Source: Melanocharis versteri | Taxonomy: Eukaryota; Chordata; Aves; Passeriformes; Melanocharitidae | NCBI GenBank assembly: GCA_013397845.1 | Contig: VZTG01006794.1 | Location: 191,765 to 255,764 of the forward strand | Reading direction: 5' to 3' | DNA length: 64,000 nucleotides | Shown here: positions 41,201-56,200 of the stretch, one piece after another | Layout of the letters: each line of letters starts with the position of its first letter | Position numbering within the stretch: position 1 is the first letter of the stretch | Position numbers and translations under genes: made by a program | Notes under the pieces: generated by a model | The model's input: the letters and a program-made list of their open reading frames with translations, nothing else | Told to the model about the DNA's origin: nothing | Database searches by the model: none

Positions 41201-44200
41201 GGATGAAGCACAGTAAGATTAGAGCCCGGGGCTACACTGGTTCAGGAGCCCAGAGAGAGGTGTCCCACGGGAGGGGGATCTGCTGCAGCCAACACTGCTG
41301 CGAGTGTCTCTCTGAATCCAAGGGATAGCCAAGCCTTGTTTCCTGACCCTAATAACTTGCCCCCACTCTCCAGAGTCTTGCAGCTTCACTGGGAGTTAAA
41401 ACTCAGTCGTAGCTGTGGTAGAAATATTTCTAAGGGACCTGTATGATGGTGGGGTTTGATGATCTTAGACATCTTTTCCAACCTTAACAATCCTATAATA
41501 GGATTGGAAATGGATTGAATTCCTGGCAGCACAGCAAGCTGCCGTGTCAGCCTGTCTGTCCTCACTGAATGTGTCAGGTTAAACCAGGATGGAGCTGGCA
41601 AACCCATTTTCCTGAAGGATTGGGACAGGTTGAGGAGTCTCTGTCTGTCCATGGCCACTGCAGAGCTGGTACAGGGCACTGGTTGTCCCTATCATGGTTT
41701 GGGGTTCCACTGCTTGCAGCACCAAAGCAAACCACCACAGCCACATGTGGGGACTGCTTAGCTTTTGCACTAGACAGAGCCACCACTTTCACTCCTTGAA
41801 TTAACCCTGAATAGCAGATTTATCCTGGTTTTGTGGAGTGGGAAGCAGCAGTCTGTTGGTGTTTAGTGGGTGCATGCTTCATTTGACAGCCCCTGACCCA
41901 CTCCTGACATGGAGTGTGTGCCTACCCCATGCCCCAGGACTGATGAATCCCCCTGGCAGTACAGTTATTTGACCAAATCTCTCTCTCTGTTTCTCTCTTT
42001 TGAGTCAGGAAGGAAACAGAAAACTCCTAAGAAGTTTACGGGGGAGCAGCCGTCCATCTCGGGGACATTTGGGCTGAAAGGTAATACAGGACAACTCTGG
42101 TCAGCTGTAGGGTTGTACCTTCTCCCTGGGGCATTGTAGGGAAGCCCCTTCCCCAAGACTCCTCCCTGTGGTGGAGCCAGACAAAGCCCGAGGATCTCAC
42201 ACCGGAGGAGCTGGCGCCTTTTACCACGAGAGAGTCATAAAGGGAGTGAAAAGCAGCAGCAGAGCTGGGACTGATAACAACCCTGTCTGCTCTGTTCCGG
42301 AGCCTGACACTGGGAAATGAGGGAAGAGAGGAAAGGATCCAGCTATGTTCATCTGTAATACAAGAGTAACGAGCTGCTGACACCAGCAAGATATGAGAAA
42401 CATCATCTCATCCCCATCCCACCATCCTGGGATGTCACAGCATTTCCAGTGGCATCGGGAAGGAATTCTGCTGCGTAGAAAGGCTGGTGACGCACCCACC
42501 CCTCAGACTCCATCTCCAGGGCTGGTCGCCCACATTCAGGAGAATGAATCCAAGGGAGAGGAGACGTGTTGCCGGGATGTTTTCTGAGAGGACGCCCAGG
42601 AATTGGCTGCTGCAGCCTGACAAAGCAAGAGCAAGTGGGACTTTGGTCATACTCCATAAATACACCCAAATGGGCTGGGAAGGAGGGGGAAATCCTGGAG
42701 CATCCCTGGAATGAGAGCAACTGGATTCAGGCTGACTATGAGATAACGTTCAGCCAGAGAAATAGAAAGCGGATTTCCAGGCACTGCAGGAGGCAGCACC
42801 TTCCAGTATGAGGCACTCGAGGGAGAGGCACTAATGGCTTTGAAGGAATTGAACACTGACGAGCAGCCTGGATGTGGTCTCTGTGATTTCCTTTCCTCTG
42901 GCTCCTGGGAAGTCTGGGCTTGTTTCCCTTATCTTCCCCACAGAGGCACTGCCGGAGACTGAAGCGTCTGCTCTGGGTTCCTGGAGAACAAGGTGTCCCC
43001 ATGACCCACTGCCTCAGATGGAAAGTGAAGATGGGGCAGGCGTTTGCCTACGCTCCCCAGGTTCCACGTGGCAGTCACTCCCCAAAAACAAGGGTGCCCC
43101 AGCATGTCATGGGGTGCTGTCTCCCTTCACACTCTGGGTTTGCAGGAGTCACAGCCCCCAGGTTCAGGGTGATGTGGATCCTCATGGGGCAGGTGTGGAT
43201 CTGAGCCTGGGACTTACCTCATTGCCTCCAGCACCTTCTGTGGAAGCGCAGTCACGGGGCTGAACTGCACATGGATTTGGGGGATTGGATCCAGGGCAGT
43301 TAAACAGTCTTTCCAGTGCAGGAACATCTGCAGGAACATCCCCTTTACACACTGAATTTGCTGTTCCAATTCTCCCTTTCAGTTTCTTGCAAAAAACCCT
43401 ATTCCCTCCTCCTCAGCCTGTCTGCCTGGCTAGAGGCATCCTACTTCACTTTGCCATGGAGTTTCCATAGTTCATAAACTTGTGTTGGGGGAAATGATGC
43501 TGTTTATGAAACACCACAAGCTGTTAGAATATTGCTTGTCATAATTATGGACCTGAGCCTACATGTACAGCCTTGGCAGACATGCAGCCAGGTCGGTGTC
43601 CCTGGCTTAGAGGGAGAGATTTTTTTACCTGCTAAATGTGAGTTGTTCTGAAGGTATTAAATCAAGTACTGAATAAAAATCCTCTTCCTTCACAGGTCTT
43701 GTCAAAGCAGAGGACAAAGCAAAAGCCCATCGAGCCAAGAAGCTGGAGGGAAATGCCAACATGGAGGAGCTGAAAAAGAAACCTCCAGGAGTTGGTGTGA
43801 AGAAGGAAACATCTGTGCATCTACCAGCAGGTGAGGCTGGTGGGGGCAAAGCACAGGCAGCAGTTCTGTGTGCAGTGTAGCTGCTTTTCTGTGCACTACC
43901 CCAAGCCTGCATGGTCCCTACCTTCGTATCACCATCCCCACCTTCACCTTCAGGTCCCCACACCCCTCTTGGCCCAGTGGGTTGTTCACTGGGTGACTTC
44001 TCTGGCAGGTTTGTCAGGAGAAACAGCAAAAAGTCAGAGGTAGGAGCACACAATTCCTGCCCTTTTGAGATACAACTCAGATGTGGGAGCAGCCACTGCT
44101 CCTAAAATGTTGGTGCAGCCACAATTGACATCCCGAGGGGCACCTTACCTTCAGTTCACTGCCAGGTCAATGGGATGGAAGTGCTGGGAGTTGAGAGCCA

Positions 44201-47200
44201 AGTTCCACCTGGCTTCACTGTGAGTCAGCATGTGACCCATGTGATGGCATTTTTCTAACATCGTTCCCATGAATGGCACCAGTGCCTAACTCTGGGCATA
44301 ATTACGCCTTCCCTGAGCCTCGAGGTGCAGCCTGCACCCAGCACAGGTTGCTTGCTTTCCCTGAGAGCTCTGACAGCAGGAGGAACGCAGGATGTGCAAG
44401 ATAAACACAGCTGCAGTGCCTTGCACTGCTTTCAAATTCAAATAAACGACTCTCTGATCTCACAGCCATGCAAGAGCATCCAAATAAACAGACTTGGCGG
44501 ATTTTATTCAGCCCAGGCTTCCCTTGCTGGAAGGCCAGCGCTGCTCTGCTGAGAACGCGGCGTGAACTCTGGGCTTGGGAGCTGCTTTTGGCCCCACGTA
44601 TCTCTTATTTTGGGTTTTTTAAAGGCCGGTCACAGCCATTCAAATAAACAGATGCCTGGAAGCCAGCAGTCCCCCAGCTTCCTCCGTGTCTGCCGGGAAG
44701 AGAGTTGCCAGAGAAGCTTTCCAGGCACACGTCCGGATGGAGCTGAGACGCTCACCTTTGTTTCACTCCCGCTAATTGTTTCTTTTGGCAGGGGGAAGTT
44801 ATTCCATGCAGGGCAGGATCAGGTGGCTGGGGGTATCATCATTTTTAACTCCCGGTTTGCAGGATACCAGCAGGGTTGGAAAGGTGAACCCTTCTTTCCC
44901 CAGGTCAGCAGGTCTGGTAACTCCACATAAAATGACCCAGTGACCCAGTTTGCTCGGGCAGCTGCAGGAGAGTGGGGCAGGGAGAGCTGGATGGTTCATG
45001 TCCGGTTTTGGCTTTGCCTGGGAAAGTGTGTCTCTCTTTTTTTAACATCAGGTACTTTCCCACTTCACTGCTTTTCAACTTATCAAATCAAGCAGCCCAG
45101 GCAGATTGGATGTAACACCTCTCTCCTCTCCCTCACCAGCAAACCCCGAGGACCAGTGGCAGCGGGAGATCAGCGAGAAGGGGGAGGTCTCCTGTCCAAC
45201 CTGCAGTGTTATAACCAGGAAGACTATTGTGGGGCTCAAAAAGCACATGGATGTCTGCCAGAAAGTAAGGCCTTGCTTTATTCAGTCAAACACATGGATT
45301 TTGGAGGGGAATGGATGTGTACACGTGCCACTCGTAAATGTGCGGTGGTTCTCCTAAAACCATTTCTGGACTGTGTTTGATAGAGCACTTGTTGGTCATC
45401 TTCAGATTTCTGGCTGGCTTGCATTGACTCAGAGGGATTTGGGCACTAATTCTCAGCAATTCTGAATCCCTTTGTGATCTGGGCCCCTTGCCCCAGCATC
45501 TCAGCAGAGTCAGGTATTTCTAGTAGCTAAACAGATAGTTTTAAGGCTGGAGAGATTGTTGGGGTTGTCTCTAATCCGGCCTCCTCCAGAGCCCTGGCTG
45601 TGGGGTTTCACTGTGTGCTGTGCCTTGTATCAGGCCAGATAAACTGTGGCTGCATGAGAGCCTGTCTCAGGGAGACTCCGAGCCTGGATGTGTTCAGGCA
45701 GGCTGTCAGGACATGCGAGTTCAGTAATCGTGCAGTGAAAAATTGTCTCTCTGCCACACCGCCATCCATCAGAGTGCAGGATTACGTCTTCATCCGTCAC
45801 CTGGCGGAGCCGTCGCCTCAGAAAGCCAAGGTGGGATCGATGCCTCCTGCTTTGAAAATATGTGGCTGGGCTTTGATTCCACATTCATTTTCTGTAAATG
45901 CTTCCCCAGCCATTGCCTTGCTGTTTATACAGCAGTAGGAGACTGCTCTCCCTCCCAAACCCCGTACTCCAGCAATGCTGGGCAGAATCCTACCACCTCC
46001 GATATCCTCCTGGCCTCAGTAGAGCGGGGATCCTGGCCATCACTGGTCACATTTCCTCCACTTTGGAGCATCTCCCAAGCCAGGCTGGCTCTGTGCAGGC
46101 TGCACAGCCGGATGACTTGCTGAGCACGGCTCTGCTGGAGCAGTCAGTGGTGTTTTCCATGCTGGAAATATGCCAGTGGGTGTTCAGCCGAAGATCTGGG
46201 GCTCCAGCCCTTGGAGTGGGTGTTCTGTCACCCCTCTTGACAGGGACAGTCCTTGCCAGAGCTGGCTCTGCTGCTCCAGGAGCTGGGATGCTTCGTGGAA
46301 TCCCAGGCAGAACAGTCCCTAAGCTCCAGGTGTGTGATCACAGGTCCAGCTCCCAGAATTCCATCTCTGAGATGAACCTGTGGCACCTTAGTGAGACCCT
46401 GCTGCTACAGGCACGTGGGGTCCCTATCAGAAGCCACCCTGGGGTTCAGGTACCCCCTCTTCTTTAATGGCTGATATACTCCTTAGCTGGACAATGGGAA
46501 AAGGATGTGCCAGCTCCCAAAACTCTTTTATAAAGGTGGAAATTGGTGACTCTGTTCCATGCTTGTCACTAAGCAGTCTGCACCTGTTTCCTTTGGTTTT
46601 GGAAAGGAAATAAGGGATGGAGAGGGTTGCAACATGCTTGGGCCTGAAGGAGGCAAGGGCAGTTATATCCTCCTGGTATCCCAGGTGGGAGGGCTTGTTG
46701 GAATGTGGGCATGGTATGTTTTTAAGTGTTGACTAGAGGAGTAAATCCCAAATTAGCTGCTGGTGGCATCTGATGAGTCAAGGAGCTGTTAGGATCCACC
46801 TTGTTAGGATCAAGTGCTTGGGTCTGGGACCAGATTAACCGATGGGAGCACAGGTACCACGAGTCACTCCCAACTGGCTGCAGTGAGTCTAGTCTTCATT
46901 TTCCCAGAGTTCCATAATGAGGAGAGATTTGCAGATCCATCTTCATTGCCTCTCCAGCTTTTAGTCCAGTCTTGCTTCACCTTCACCACTCTCCCTTCAA
47001 TCATCTGGCAGGGGAAGCAGGAATGAACATGGCTGGCCATGCACTGGCTCCCTGTTGAGATACTCTGTCTCTTGGTGCCCAGAGCATGAACCTCCTTAGT
47101 CAATAAATTCTGATCCCTGCCCCAGCAAAAGTCAAGGTCTGTTCACATGCTGTGCAGGTGCCCCTTTTACCTCAGGGTGTCCAGTTAGTGCATCTCCCCA

Positions 47201-50200
47201 CACACTTGGGAGGCCGAGTTGGGTCAAACAGGGCAATGAGAGGCAGGAGGTATCCTCCTGTGATTGTGTCCTTAATTTCACACAGCCCAGGCACCCAGAA
47301 ATTGCACTGTACGCCAGCATCTGTCTTACCTAACAGGACTGCAGAGCACAGTCCACTGGCATTGGTAGATCAAAGCTTCTTCTCTCTCTAACCCTTTAAC
47401 AGGAAGAGTAAGACACCAGATCCAGATGTTTTCAGCCAGTGAGGCTTTAAATCTAAATCCAAAATGGAATGTTTTCCAAAAATTGGGGCATGTGGGTTTG
47501 ATAACAGTATCCAGGACAACAGAGAGAAAGCTCTGAGCTGCAGGCAGGGACTGGGATAGGAAACAGGGATGCTGTGTTGCCTGCTGGGTCCCACCACTGG
47601 CTACTGCTGCAGCAACAGCCACCCACAGGGTTATTGACCACCAGCAGCAGCAGCCCTTGGAAGGATGTGGCCTTTCTGGTGACTTGCCTTTAATTCCTTC
47701 AGCTGCAGGATGCCTTGAAGTGTCAGCACTGCAAAAAGCAGTTCAAGTCCAAAGCTGGGCTGAATTACCACACCATGGCTGAACACGTCAGCAAGGTAAG
47801 GGAGCTGGGCTGTGCTCGTGTTGTGCCTCCTTTCTCCATGCAGGTGATGAAGCCGTCCATCAAAAGTCCCCTTTCCATGATCTTTGTAAAGGAGGGATCC
47901 ACCTTTGCAGCATTTCACACACTGCTCAGCCTGGATGGTGGCCTTCCCCCTTCCTGGCAAGGAAAGCATTTCCTTCCCAGGTAGTGAGTTAGGCTCATGT
48001 TGATCCTGATGAGTAGAGCAGAGGACTGAAAAAATAAAACAGGATTTCAGATCCCAGCATGGGGGAGGATCCGGTGAGTACAGTGAGGCGGATTTCGAGT
48101 GGCAAAGCTCTGCCTCCAAAACTGTGCCTGCAGATCTGGGACTGATGGGTTCTGCCTTGCACGAATCTCAAAACCTGGTCTTTAGCTCTCCACCGTGCAT
48201 GGGAGAAGCAGCCTCAAAATTTATCGTGAATAAAATTTTGCAGGCACTAGTTCAGATGCTGTTCTAAAAGTCTGGTTTTGTACATCTCTGAGATACCAGG
48301 GCAAGGCATAACTACATTTCTACATGTCCCGTGCTTACCAGTTGTGACTTGTCTTTTACCTGTGCCTTAATCTCCTGCTCTTCAGTCTTGCTGGTGAATC
48401 CTCTGTGCAGGAACTGCTCCTGGGTTTCTCAGCTGGCCCCTTGGGTGTAATCACAGGAAAGACATGAGCAGATCCAGCACATAACAACGAAGCAGTAGGA
48501 GATCCAACACTCCTAATGAGAGGTTCCCTCCAGACCAGGGCAGCTCCCTGCAAGGCGGGGGTTTACCATCCACTCCTGGCACAGAGGACATGAGTAAATG
48601 GTTGACTCTGTCGCTTCTGTTACTTCCTTGTTTCCAGCCTGTTCCTGTGGAAACCGCTGGACTTGGTGAACAGGAAGAGCGGGAAAGGCTGAGGAAAGTG
48701 CTAAAGCAGATGGGAAAACTGAAATGCCCCAATGAGGTACGAGAACAATTCTTGTTTCTCGTTCTGTGAAAAGGTGGAAGGAGTGAGTCCCCTGCAGAAG
48801 GGGACACGTACTCTCCAGGTATTCCTTGTCATGTGCTCAACGTTTCCACCTTAGCTCAGCCATCCCAATCCCTGTCCCACTGGCTCTGTGCGCTCCAGCC
48901 ATGGGACAGCCCGGCAGGAGGGTGGGTACAGGGCAGACTGAGGAGCGCTGGAGGGCAAGTTCTGCTCAGGAAGGGGCACAGCCTGTCCTGGGCACAGCGT
49001 AAAACCAAACCAAACCACACCAAAACCAGAGCTGAGCCGGTTGCAGACAAGTCACGAACAGGTAAGGGAGGCGTGTGGCAGAGGTTTGTCCCGCGGGTGC
49101 TTTGCTCTCCGTGCAGGCAGCGCCTCCCCAGTGCCTTCCCCTCCCGCTGCCTGCTGTGTGTCTGTCCGGAGAGCTCTGTGCGTGTGTTGGGGCAGGGAGT
49201 GCCAGGGGCAGGGACTGCTCCTCCCATCCCTCCAGGGCACTGTCTGTCGTGCCTGTGCCTGGCTCTTTGGGGACTGTCAAATTCCCCAACACTCGGACGG
49301 GATGGGTTGGTAGAGCTGCTCTTCGGAGTGGGCTCCTCAGGAATGTTCCTCCCTGGTGAAGCAGCACCCCAACCTTTTCAACCTGGGCACGTGAAGCCCC
49401 AGCCCTCCTTAACCCTCCCCTTCTCCCCATCTCCATAGGGCTGCGTGGCCAACTTCTCCAGCCTGATGGGCTACCAGTACCACCAGAAGCGGTGTGGCAA
49501 GCAGCTCGCCGAGGCTGACAAGCCCGTGTTCAGCTGCCCACACTGTGGCAAGAAGTACAAATCCAAGGCTGGCCACGACTATCATGTGCGGTCAGAACAC
49601 ACGGCCTCGGTGAGCCCCCCGGACGCCTCGGCAGCCCGAGGAGCGGGGCCATCCCCCCCCGGGGGGGACTGCAGAGCTGCGGAGCCCGTGGGCAGGACAG
49701 AGCCGGGCAGGGCCGGGCCGGGCAAGGCAGGTGCAGACGTCGGGCCGGTGTTGTTTTCTCCCTCAAATCACCATGCACGTGTGTTGTACCATGCAGTGTC
49801 GGGAGGAACAGGGTGCATCCCCCCTCCACCCCTCCAAAAATGCTGTTTCTGGGAGTGGTCAGCAGCATTCCCTTTCCCCAGTGCCCACAGGGCTGTGCTC
49901 CAGCCCACCCTGCATCCGTGCTCTGCAAGAAAAAAAAAACAGACCTCAGGCGCCTCCCTCACAAACGCCGGCTGCTTGCCAGCGCTGGGGTGGCAGGATC
50001 TGTCCCTGAGGAGCGTCCCTTTCTGTCCTGTTGATCCCTACTGACAGTGCATCTGACACTAATCACTCCCTAACTCTAATAGCTGGAGACATTTATACAC
50101 GTGGGAGCACAGAGGGACACAGTCTGTGGCTGCTGCTGGCTGCTGGGCTGAGGGAGGCGGGTGCTCCCCTTGCTCCCATGCTCCAGTGCAGAGGCACAGA

Positions 50201-53200
50201 GCGAGTCTGGAAACACAGCCCCAATCCCAGCATCACCATCCTGGGGCTGGAGAGCTCGCTTGTTCTCTGGTCATGCCCTGCCTGACTCTGTCTCTCTTGC
50301 AGCCTCCAGAGGAACCAGAGGTGAAGCCGGAGCCTGGTCCCGTAGAAGATTTTGAGAGGACCCCGAGCGGCCGCATCCGTCGGACATCGGCCCAAGTGGC
50401 CGTCTTCCACCTCCAGGAGATAGCGGAGGACGAGCTGGCCAGGGATTGGACCAAGCGGAGGATGAAGGACGACCTGGTGCCTGAAACAAAACGGGTGAGC
50501 AGCCCTTAATTCTCCTTTTGGTTTTGCACTAGCTGTACACAGACACCCCGGGATTCCAGCCTGGCTCCAGCTGTACACTGAGGTTCCAGGATTCCAGCCT
50601 GGCCCCAGCTGGTTGAGGGCTCACATGTCTCACTTGCTGTGCCTTAAATTAATTAGCTGTGATGGCAGATTTATTGCTGAAGAGCCTATCCAGCACAGGC
50701 TGAGCCGCTGTGGTCTGGAGGCTCCCAGCAGCAGGCAGCTGTGCCTTTTGGAGGAAGAGGTGGTGCACTGGGAAGAGATCAGGGTCTGGCCCCAAGAGGG
50801 TTGGGGAAGGAGGTCGGTTCTGGTCCATGCTGAGCAGGGAAGTAGAGGCTGGCAGCCAAAGGGAGCACGTGAAGAGAGCAGATCGGATCTGAAACCATCT
50901 CCCTTGCACTGTCAGAGAGCAAAGATGCTGCAGGCAGAATTCCCTCCCTTCCACGTCTCTTCCTTAGCTTCTGGAAGATGCTTTCCTGGAGGTAAAGGGC
51001 CTGCAGCATCCCGGAGCAGTGCTGCAGGGAGCAGAGACAGGGCTGAGCCCCGCAGGCTCCAGCAGCAGTGCACTCATGGCCCAGTGCTGTGGGATTTGCA
51101 CAGGGCCCCAGCAGGCCTGAGCTTTTTGTAGGCATTGGAGTGAGTACACGTTAAACTAAACCTTCCTTCTGGCTGTGGGAGAAGGTGATTATTCCTGAGA
51201 GTGTACTAAAGCTGAAATTCCCTCCAGATATGCTCCTTCTGGACTGTAAAAGGAATGAAGCAGCAGTAAATCATAAACCTTTTCAGTGTAAAGGAGGGAA
51301 AAAGAGAGGGAATAGGAGTTTTTTTGTTTGCCAGGACTCAATGCAGAGCTCTCCTGCAAGTCTCTGCGTGAGGTAGAGCCTGTTTCCTCAGCAGGTGACT
51401 CTGCAGTTAAGTACCAGGCCTATTTTCTGCTCTGAACAGTTGGGCATCTCTTGTCCAGTGCTCTGAAATTCACCCTGGCAGGAAATTGGGCACGTTGCAA
51501 AGATGGGAGCGAGGATCAGAGGGCATCAGGAGAGTGTGAGTCCCAGCCCAGAGGACCTACCCCAAGCCATGAGAACAGCCCAAGTCTCAGAGCCAGCTTG
51601 GAGAAGTGATGTGGCTCACCCCAGGAAAAGGGGTGGCAGGACAGCAGAGCTTGAACCAAAATGCCTTGCTGCTCCCACAGCCTGTCCCATGCTGTCCTGG
51701 CACCTGTGTGTGCCCAGCAGAAGTGCCACCATGGTCCTGCAGAGACGCAGAGAAGCTCAGCCTGGCTCAGCTCTAGTCTGCATGTGGTGGGCAGCTGGAA
51801 AACCAGCACAGGAACAAACCAGCAGCTTCTTTACCCCCCTTGGCATCCCAGTGAGGCACTGGCACAGAAGGGGATCCAGCTGCAGCGCTGCCATCTACCT
51901 TGGGGCAGAGCTGGGCATTTCGGGGCCAGAAATGCTTGCAAATGTTTTATTTCCCCAGTGCTCGGTGTTGCCATTGTTGGTTTCCAGATGACTTCAGCTG
52001 CAATGCATTAATAACTTAAAAAAACCAAGCCCAAAGTAGCTGTTTCATTTCAGATACTGTGGGAGAAGAGGTGTGCTGCTCTCTTTTCCCCTCTCCTGTC
52101 TCAGCTCTTGCATTCTTCTCTTTCCTCTTGGAATTGTTCCCTTTACTCATGACTTTGGGTATTTTCTTTTTGAATTGAAGGAGCAGCCAGGACCCCAGGC
52201 CTGGACAAGGGGCACATGCTCAGGCTGCCAAAGGCATCGTAAAGGTCTCAGCACTGGCGTAATTGCTCCATGAAGTGCTGGAGGTTTTTCTAATGAGACA
52301 TTTCTTGTGTTCAGAGTCTGATTGTTTAAGTTTAACTGAGCCCCATCTCAGTGCTAAAAAGCAAAGAATTGCTGTGAGGCTGGCAGAAGCAGTTTTGCAT
52401 TAAACATGGGCAAGGGGGGAATTGGATCAGCTCCCAGATGGCAAAACAAGGCTCTTGGGTTGGAGGATCAAGAGACCTCAGGCCCTGCATGAAATCCCAC
52501 ATGGATTTTGGAGGAAATCAGCGCAGTGGGTGAAGCTGTACATAGCTGCGCGTGTGCCTGTGGGTACGTCTTGCAGTGACTGTCACGTTCCCTTGACAAC
52601 ACTTTATAATCTGTTCAGTCTATGACATTTTTTCTTGACGAGCGATGCTGGGAGGAGGTGGGAGGCAGGTTCTGCCTAGGGAGGCTGGTAGGAGCTTGCT
52701 GACTTCAGCACACTCTGAGCTGCTCTGCTCAGCCACGGTTTGCATCGCTCAGGACCGCTCTGCCTTTACTAGTTGGTTCAGTTCAGGTTGTTGAAAGAAA
52801 CCTCCCAAGTGCCCAATTTGACCTCATTACAGCCCCAAAACAGAACTGCTCTCAGAACTGCCTGTGGGACAGCCTTGTGCCACATGGGAGGCTCCGAGCA
52901 GCTGGCAGCATCCCCACGTCCCCATGCCCCCACTCCACCAAGTGCATGTGGTGGCCCTCCCTGAGGGAGCTGACAGCCCAGAGCCACTGGAGCAGCAGGA
53001 AGATAAACACCAGTTCACCATGACCGGGGCACTGGGCCTGGTGGGAACTGATGGATTTCCCAGAAGAGCCAGCACACCACCACCTCTCCTTCCCCTGAGT
53101 GATACCCAGCCATTGGGAGTACACTGCTGGGCCTGCAGACCCTGTTCTGGGCATGGAGAGAAGTGGGATGTCGGGGAGCAGCAGCAGATTGCAGCTGCTC

Positions 53201-56200
53201 CTTCACCTTTTCAGCAAGCGCTAGGGATTTCCAGGATTCCAGCGGGACAGATGCTTCCCAGATCTGGTCTGTAGCCAGTGGTGGAGGGATACACCAAAAC
53301 TCGCTGCAGTGCAGGACAAACTCCATCCCTGACCTCTCCAGTTCCCCACCATGGTCCCAGCTGTCAGTGTGGATTTCAAGGAAGCTGATGAAGAAAGCCA
53401 CCCCTCTCCATCCCTTTTCCAGGCAGCAGAACCTTTTCCCAGGGGAAGGCACAGCATCAAGCCGATGGGATACAGGGGTTCTCAGCCTTGGGGCAGGAGC
53501 AGCCCCACTGCAGCCCCTGCACTGTGGCCACATGGCAGCCGGTCCCAGCCGGGGACAGGGATGCTGGGTTTGGATCCCGTTGGTGGCCTGTGGTGGGATG
53601 CGTTCGCCTTTCCCCGGGAGGATGGATTCCTTCACACCAAAGCAATGGCATCAGAATAAACGATTGCTGCTCGATCCCAGGCCCTGCGCTGCCTTCGGTC
53701 TGCGCTAACCGAATCCAGCATTTCTAAATATACACTGGAGTCTTATTTTCTCGCTCCGATCTTTATTTGCCTCCAGATAAGCTGAAACAGATGGGGTGTT
53801 TCACAACAGCCGCTTGCTGGGGATGTCAGATGGGGAAGGGCACACCCCTGCTGCTTTTCTGGGAAAAATCCCCTCTCCAGAAGCTCTATGAAGATGATGC
53901 CGACCCTCCTTTGGCCTTTGCTGGGGCTGTCGCCTGCCCATGAGCAGCCTTGAGGCTGCAGGTTCCCAGCTCATGGCAGTGGGCTCTGGGATATAGTGGG
54001 GCAATGAGAAACAACCTCCTTGAGCAGAGAGGAGAGGCACCTAAGAGGCAGAACGGGAGAAAATGCTGTGGAAATCCCGCTGTTTCAGAGTGTAATGGTT
54101 TCTTGGTAGAGCTTGAAGTGGGGTTCCTTGCTGGAGGTTGTGATGGGCTCCTGCAGCCCAGGCAGGAGCTGTGCTGCACAGGGAGGGATGCAGAGCTCCG
54201 CTGTGGGATACGTGTACACTCCATTTGCCTCCCCATGGCTCGGGGTCTCAGTGTCAGTAGGGGCAGCCATGGAGTCTGCACATCCCCATGGAGTCTGGTG
54301 CCGTGGGCTGCCAGGGATCTGGAGCAAAGGGCAGCCGTAGGCCAGTCATAAAGCTAAAGGGGAAAAGTCATCTCCAGGCTTGAGGTTTTATACTGGAACC
54401 AGGATAAATTCCTGAGCAGAAGAGGCTGGCTTGGGTTTGTCCCCCAAAACAATGGCCCTGCGATCCAGGCAGGAGCCAGGCTGAGCCCTGCGGACTCGTG
54501 GCACTGTGGGCCAAACCGGATCCCAGCTCCAGCTGCGGGGCCAAGGCCATCCCTCCTCCCCTTGCTCGGCAGAGCTGGCATGGTGTGACCCTCCTGTGGG
54601 ACCTGGCTGCTGGCCAGCACCTCTGGGTGCATTTTGCCTTCACAGAATCATCCACAACTTCCACAGGATGATGGGAGAACTGTGCCTTGTGCTGGGGACC
54701 TGGGTGAGGCTTCAGGGGCGCTCGTCAGCTGAGACATCCTGCATGGTTTTCATTTACTGTGATATATTTTGGGGAAGGGGAGAGCTGTCTAGGGAGCAGA
54801 GAGGACTGAAATATGAAAGTTAATTAAATAAAACCATCAGTCAAAGGAAACAAACCTTCCCAGCCCAGCATCCTTTGACTGTTCAGAAGAGATGGGCTGC
54901 AGCCAAAACCAGTTGTAGTCGTTTAATGATTTGGCCATGAAAATTTTCACTTACAGGCTGTTTGAGGAAAATAAATGGAAAAGAAAAAAAAATATAAAAT
55001 ATTCCATGCCTGGGGCTCCCTCTTAATAGAGACATAAAGATGACTTTGACATTCCCAGAACCGCAGCGCCCTGGGAAGACATGGGATTTGCATGTTATTG
55101 TGCAGGACTGTTGGAGGAGAGCAGGGAGGGATTTTTCTCTGGAGTGGGAAAGCAGAGCAACAGAGTCCACATCTCTGAACATCCCCCCTCGCCTCCTCCC
55201 CGGGGACGCGCGAGGGAGGGAGAGGTTGTTGCTGGGACTGTGTGCGGTTACCGTTAGCGTTTGCTCATTCATGGGATTGATTGGGTTTTAATTATCGAGG
55301 CTGTTTGGCATCCTGGCTCTCAGTATCAATGGCAAAAAGGGACTCCTGTGTTCTCCCCTGGTGGTGGCATTGCCTTCCTCGGGCTGGGGACCAAACTCTT
55401 GGTAGATGCACCATCCCAGAGCTTCAAAGAGCTCTGCTGGCATCTCCCCCAGCCGCGAAGCATGACAGAATTGCAGCACGCTGGGGCTCGGGGGAGTTTT
55501 CCACATCCACATCCGTCCATACCAGTGTTCACAGCACCGTTGCATAAGGCCCTGTGCCCCTGCCCCTCACATGGAGCCCAGTGCTCCCTGACCTGGCCGT
55601 GCCCCGCCACGTGCCAAGGGGAAGGCTGCAGGGGCACATGGATCACTTCAATTTGAGTGGAAAGGAGCGGCTGGCATCTGAGCTTTCAACGTCCTGAGCT
55701 TCCCTTTGCAGGGAGGTTTGGGCACAGCTGGGGAGAGCTGGACAAAGGCAGATTTGCAGCTTTATCGGCATGTTCAGGAAAAGTCACAGCTGGAAAAGAA
55801 ATCCAGCCAGCTTCCTGCTGCCTCCAAACCGCCAGCACCGGGACCTCGGGGAATGTTTGGCCTGGGCTTGCACCTCTGTGAGCACCTTTTGGCTGTGCAT
55901 CCTCTCCATCCAGCATGGATGCAGGGACGCAGTTGCGTCCCGTGCTTGGAGGTGCCCATGGAGAGTGGCACATGCTCAGGTGCCCACCCCTGCACCATGC
56001 CGTCTGTGGGCTCACCCAGCACTGCTCCCACTCAGGGCAAGTTTGGGGCTCAGGACCCAAACGACATTCCCTGGCTCTAGTGGAACTCCCCAGGCTGGGC
56101 TGGGAGTTGTGCTGGCGTGGTTGTGCAGCCCCATGTCCCCTGCAGACCTTGGCACAGGGGCTCAGGGTCAGGCAGGGACCAACCCTGCAGGTAGGGCCAG

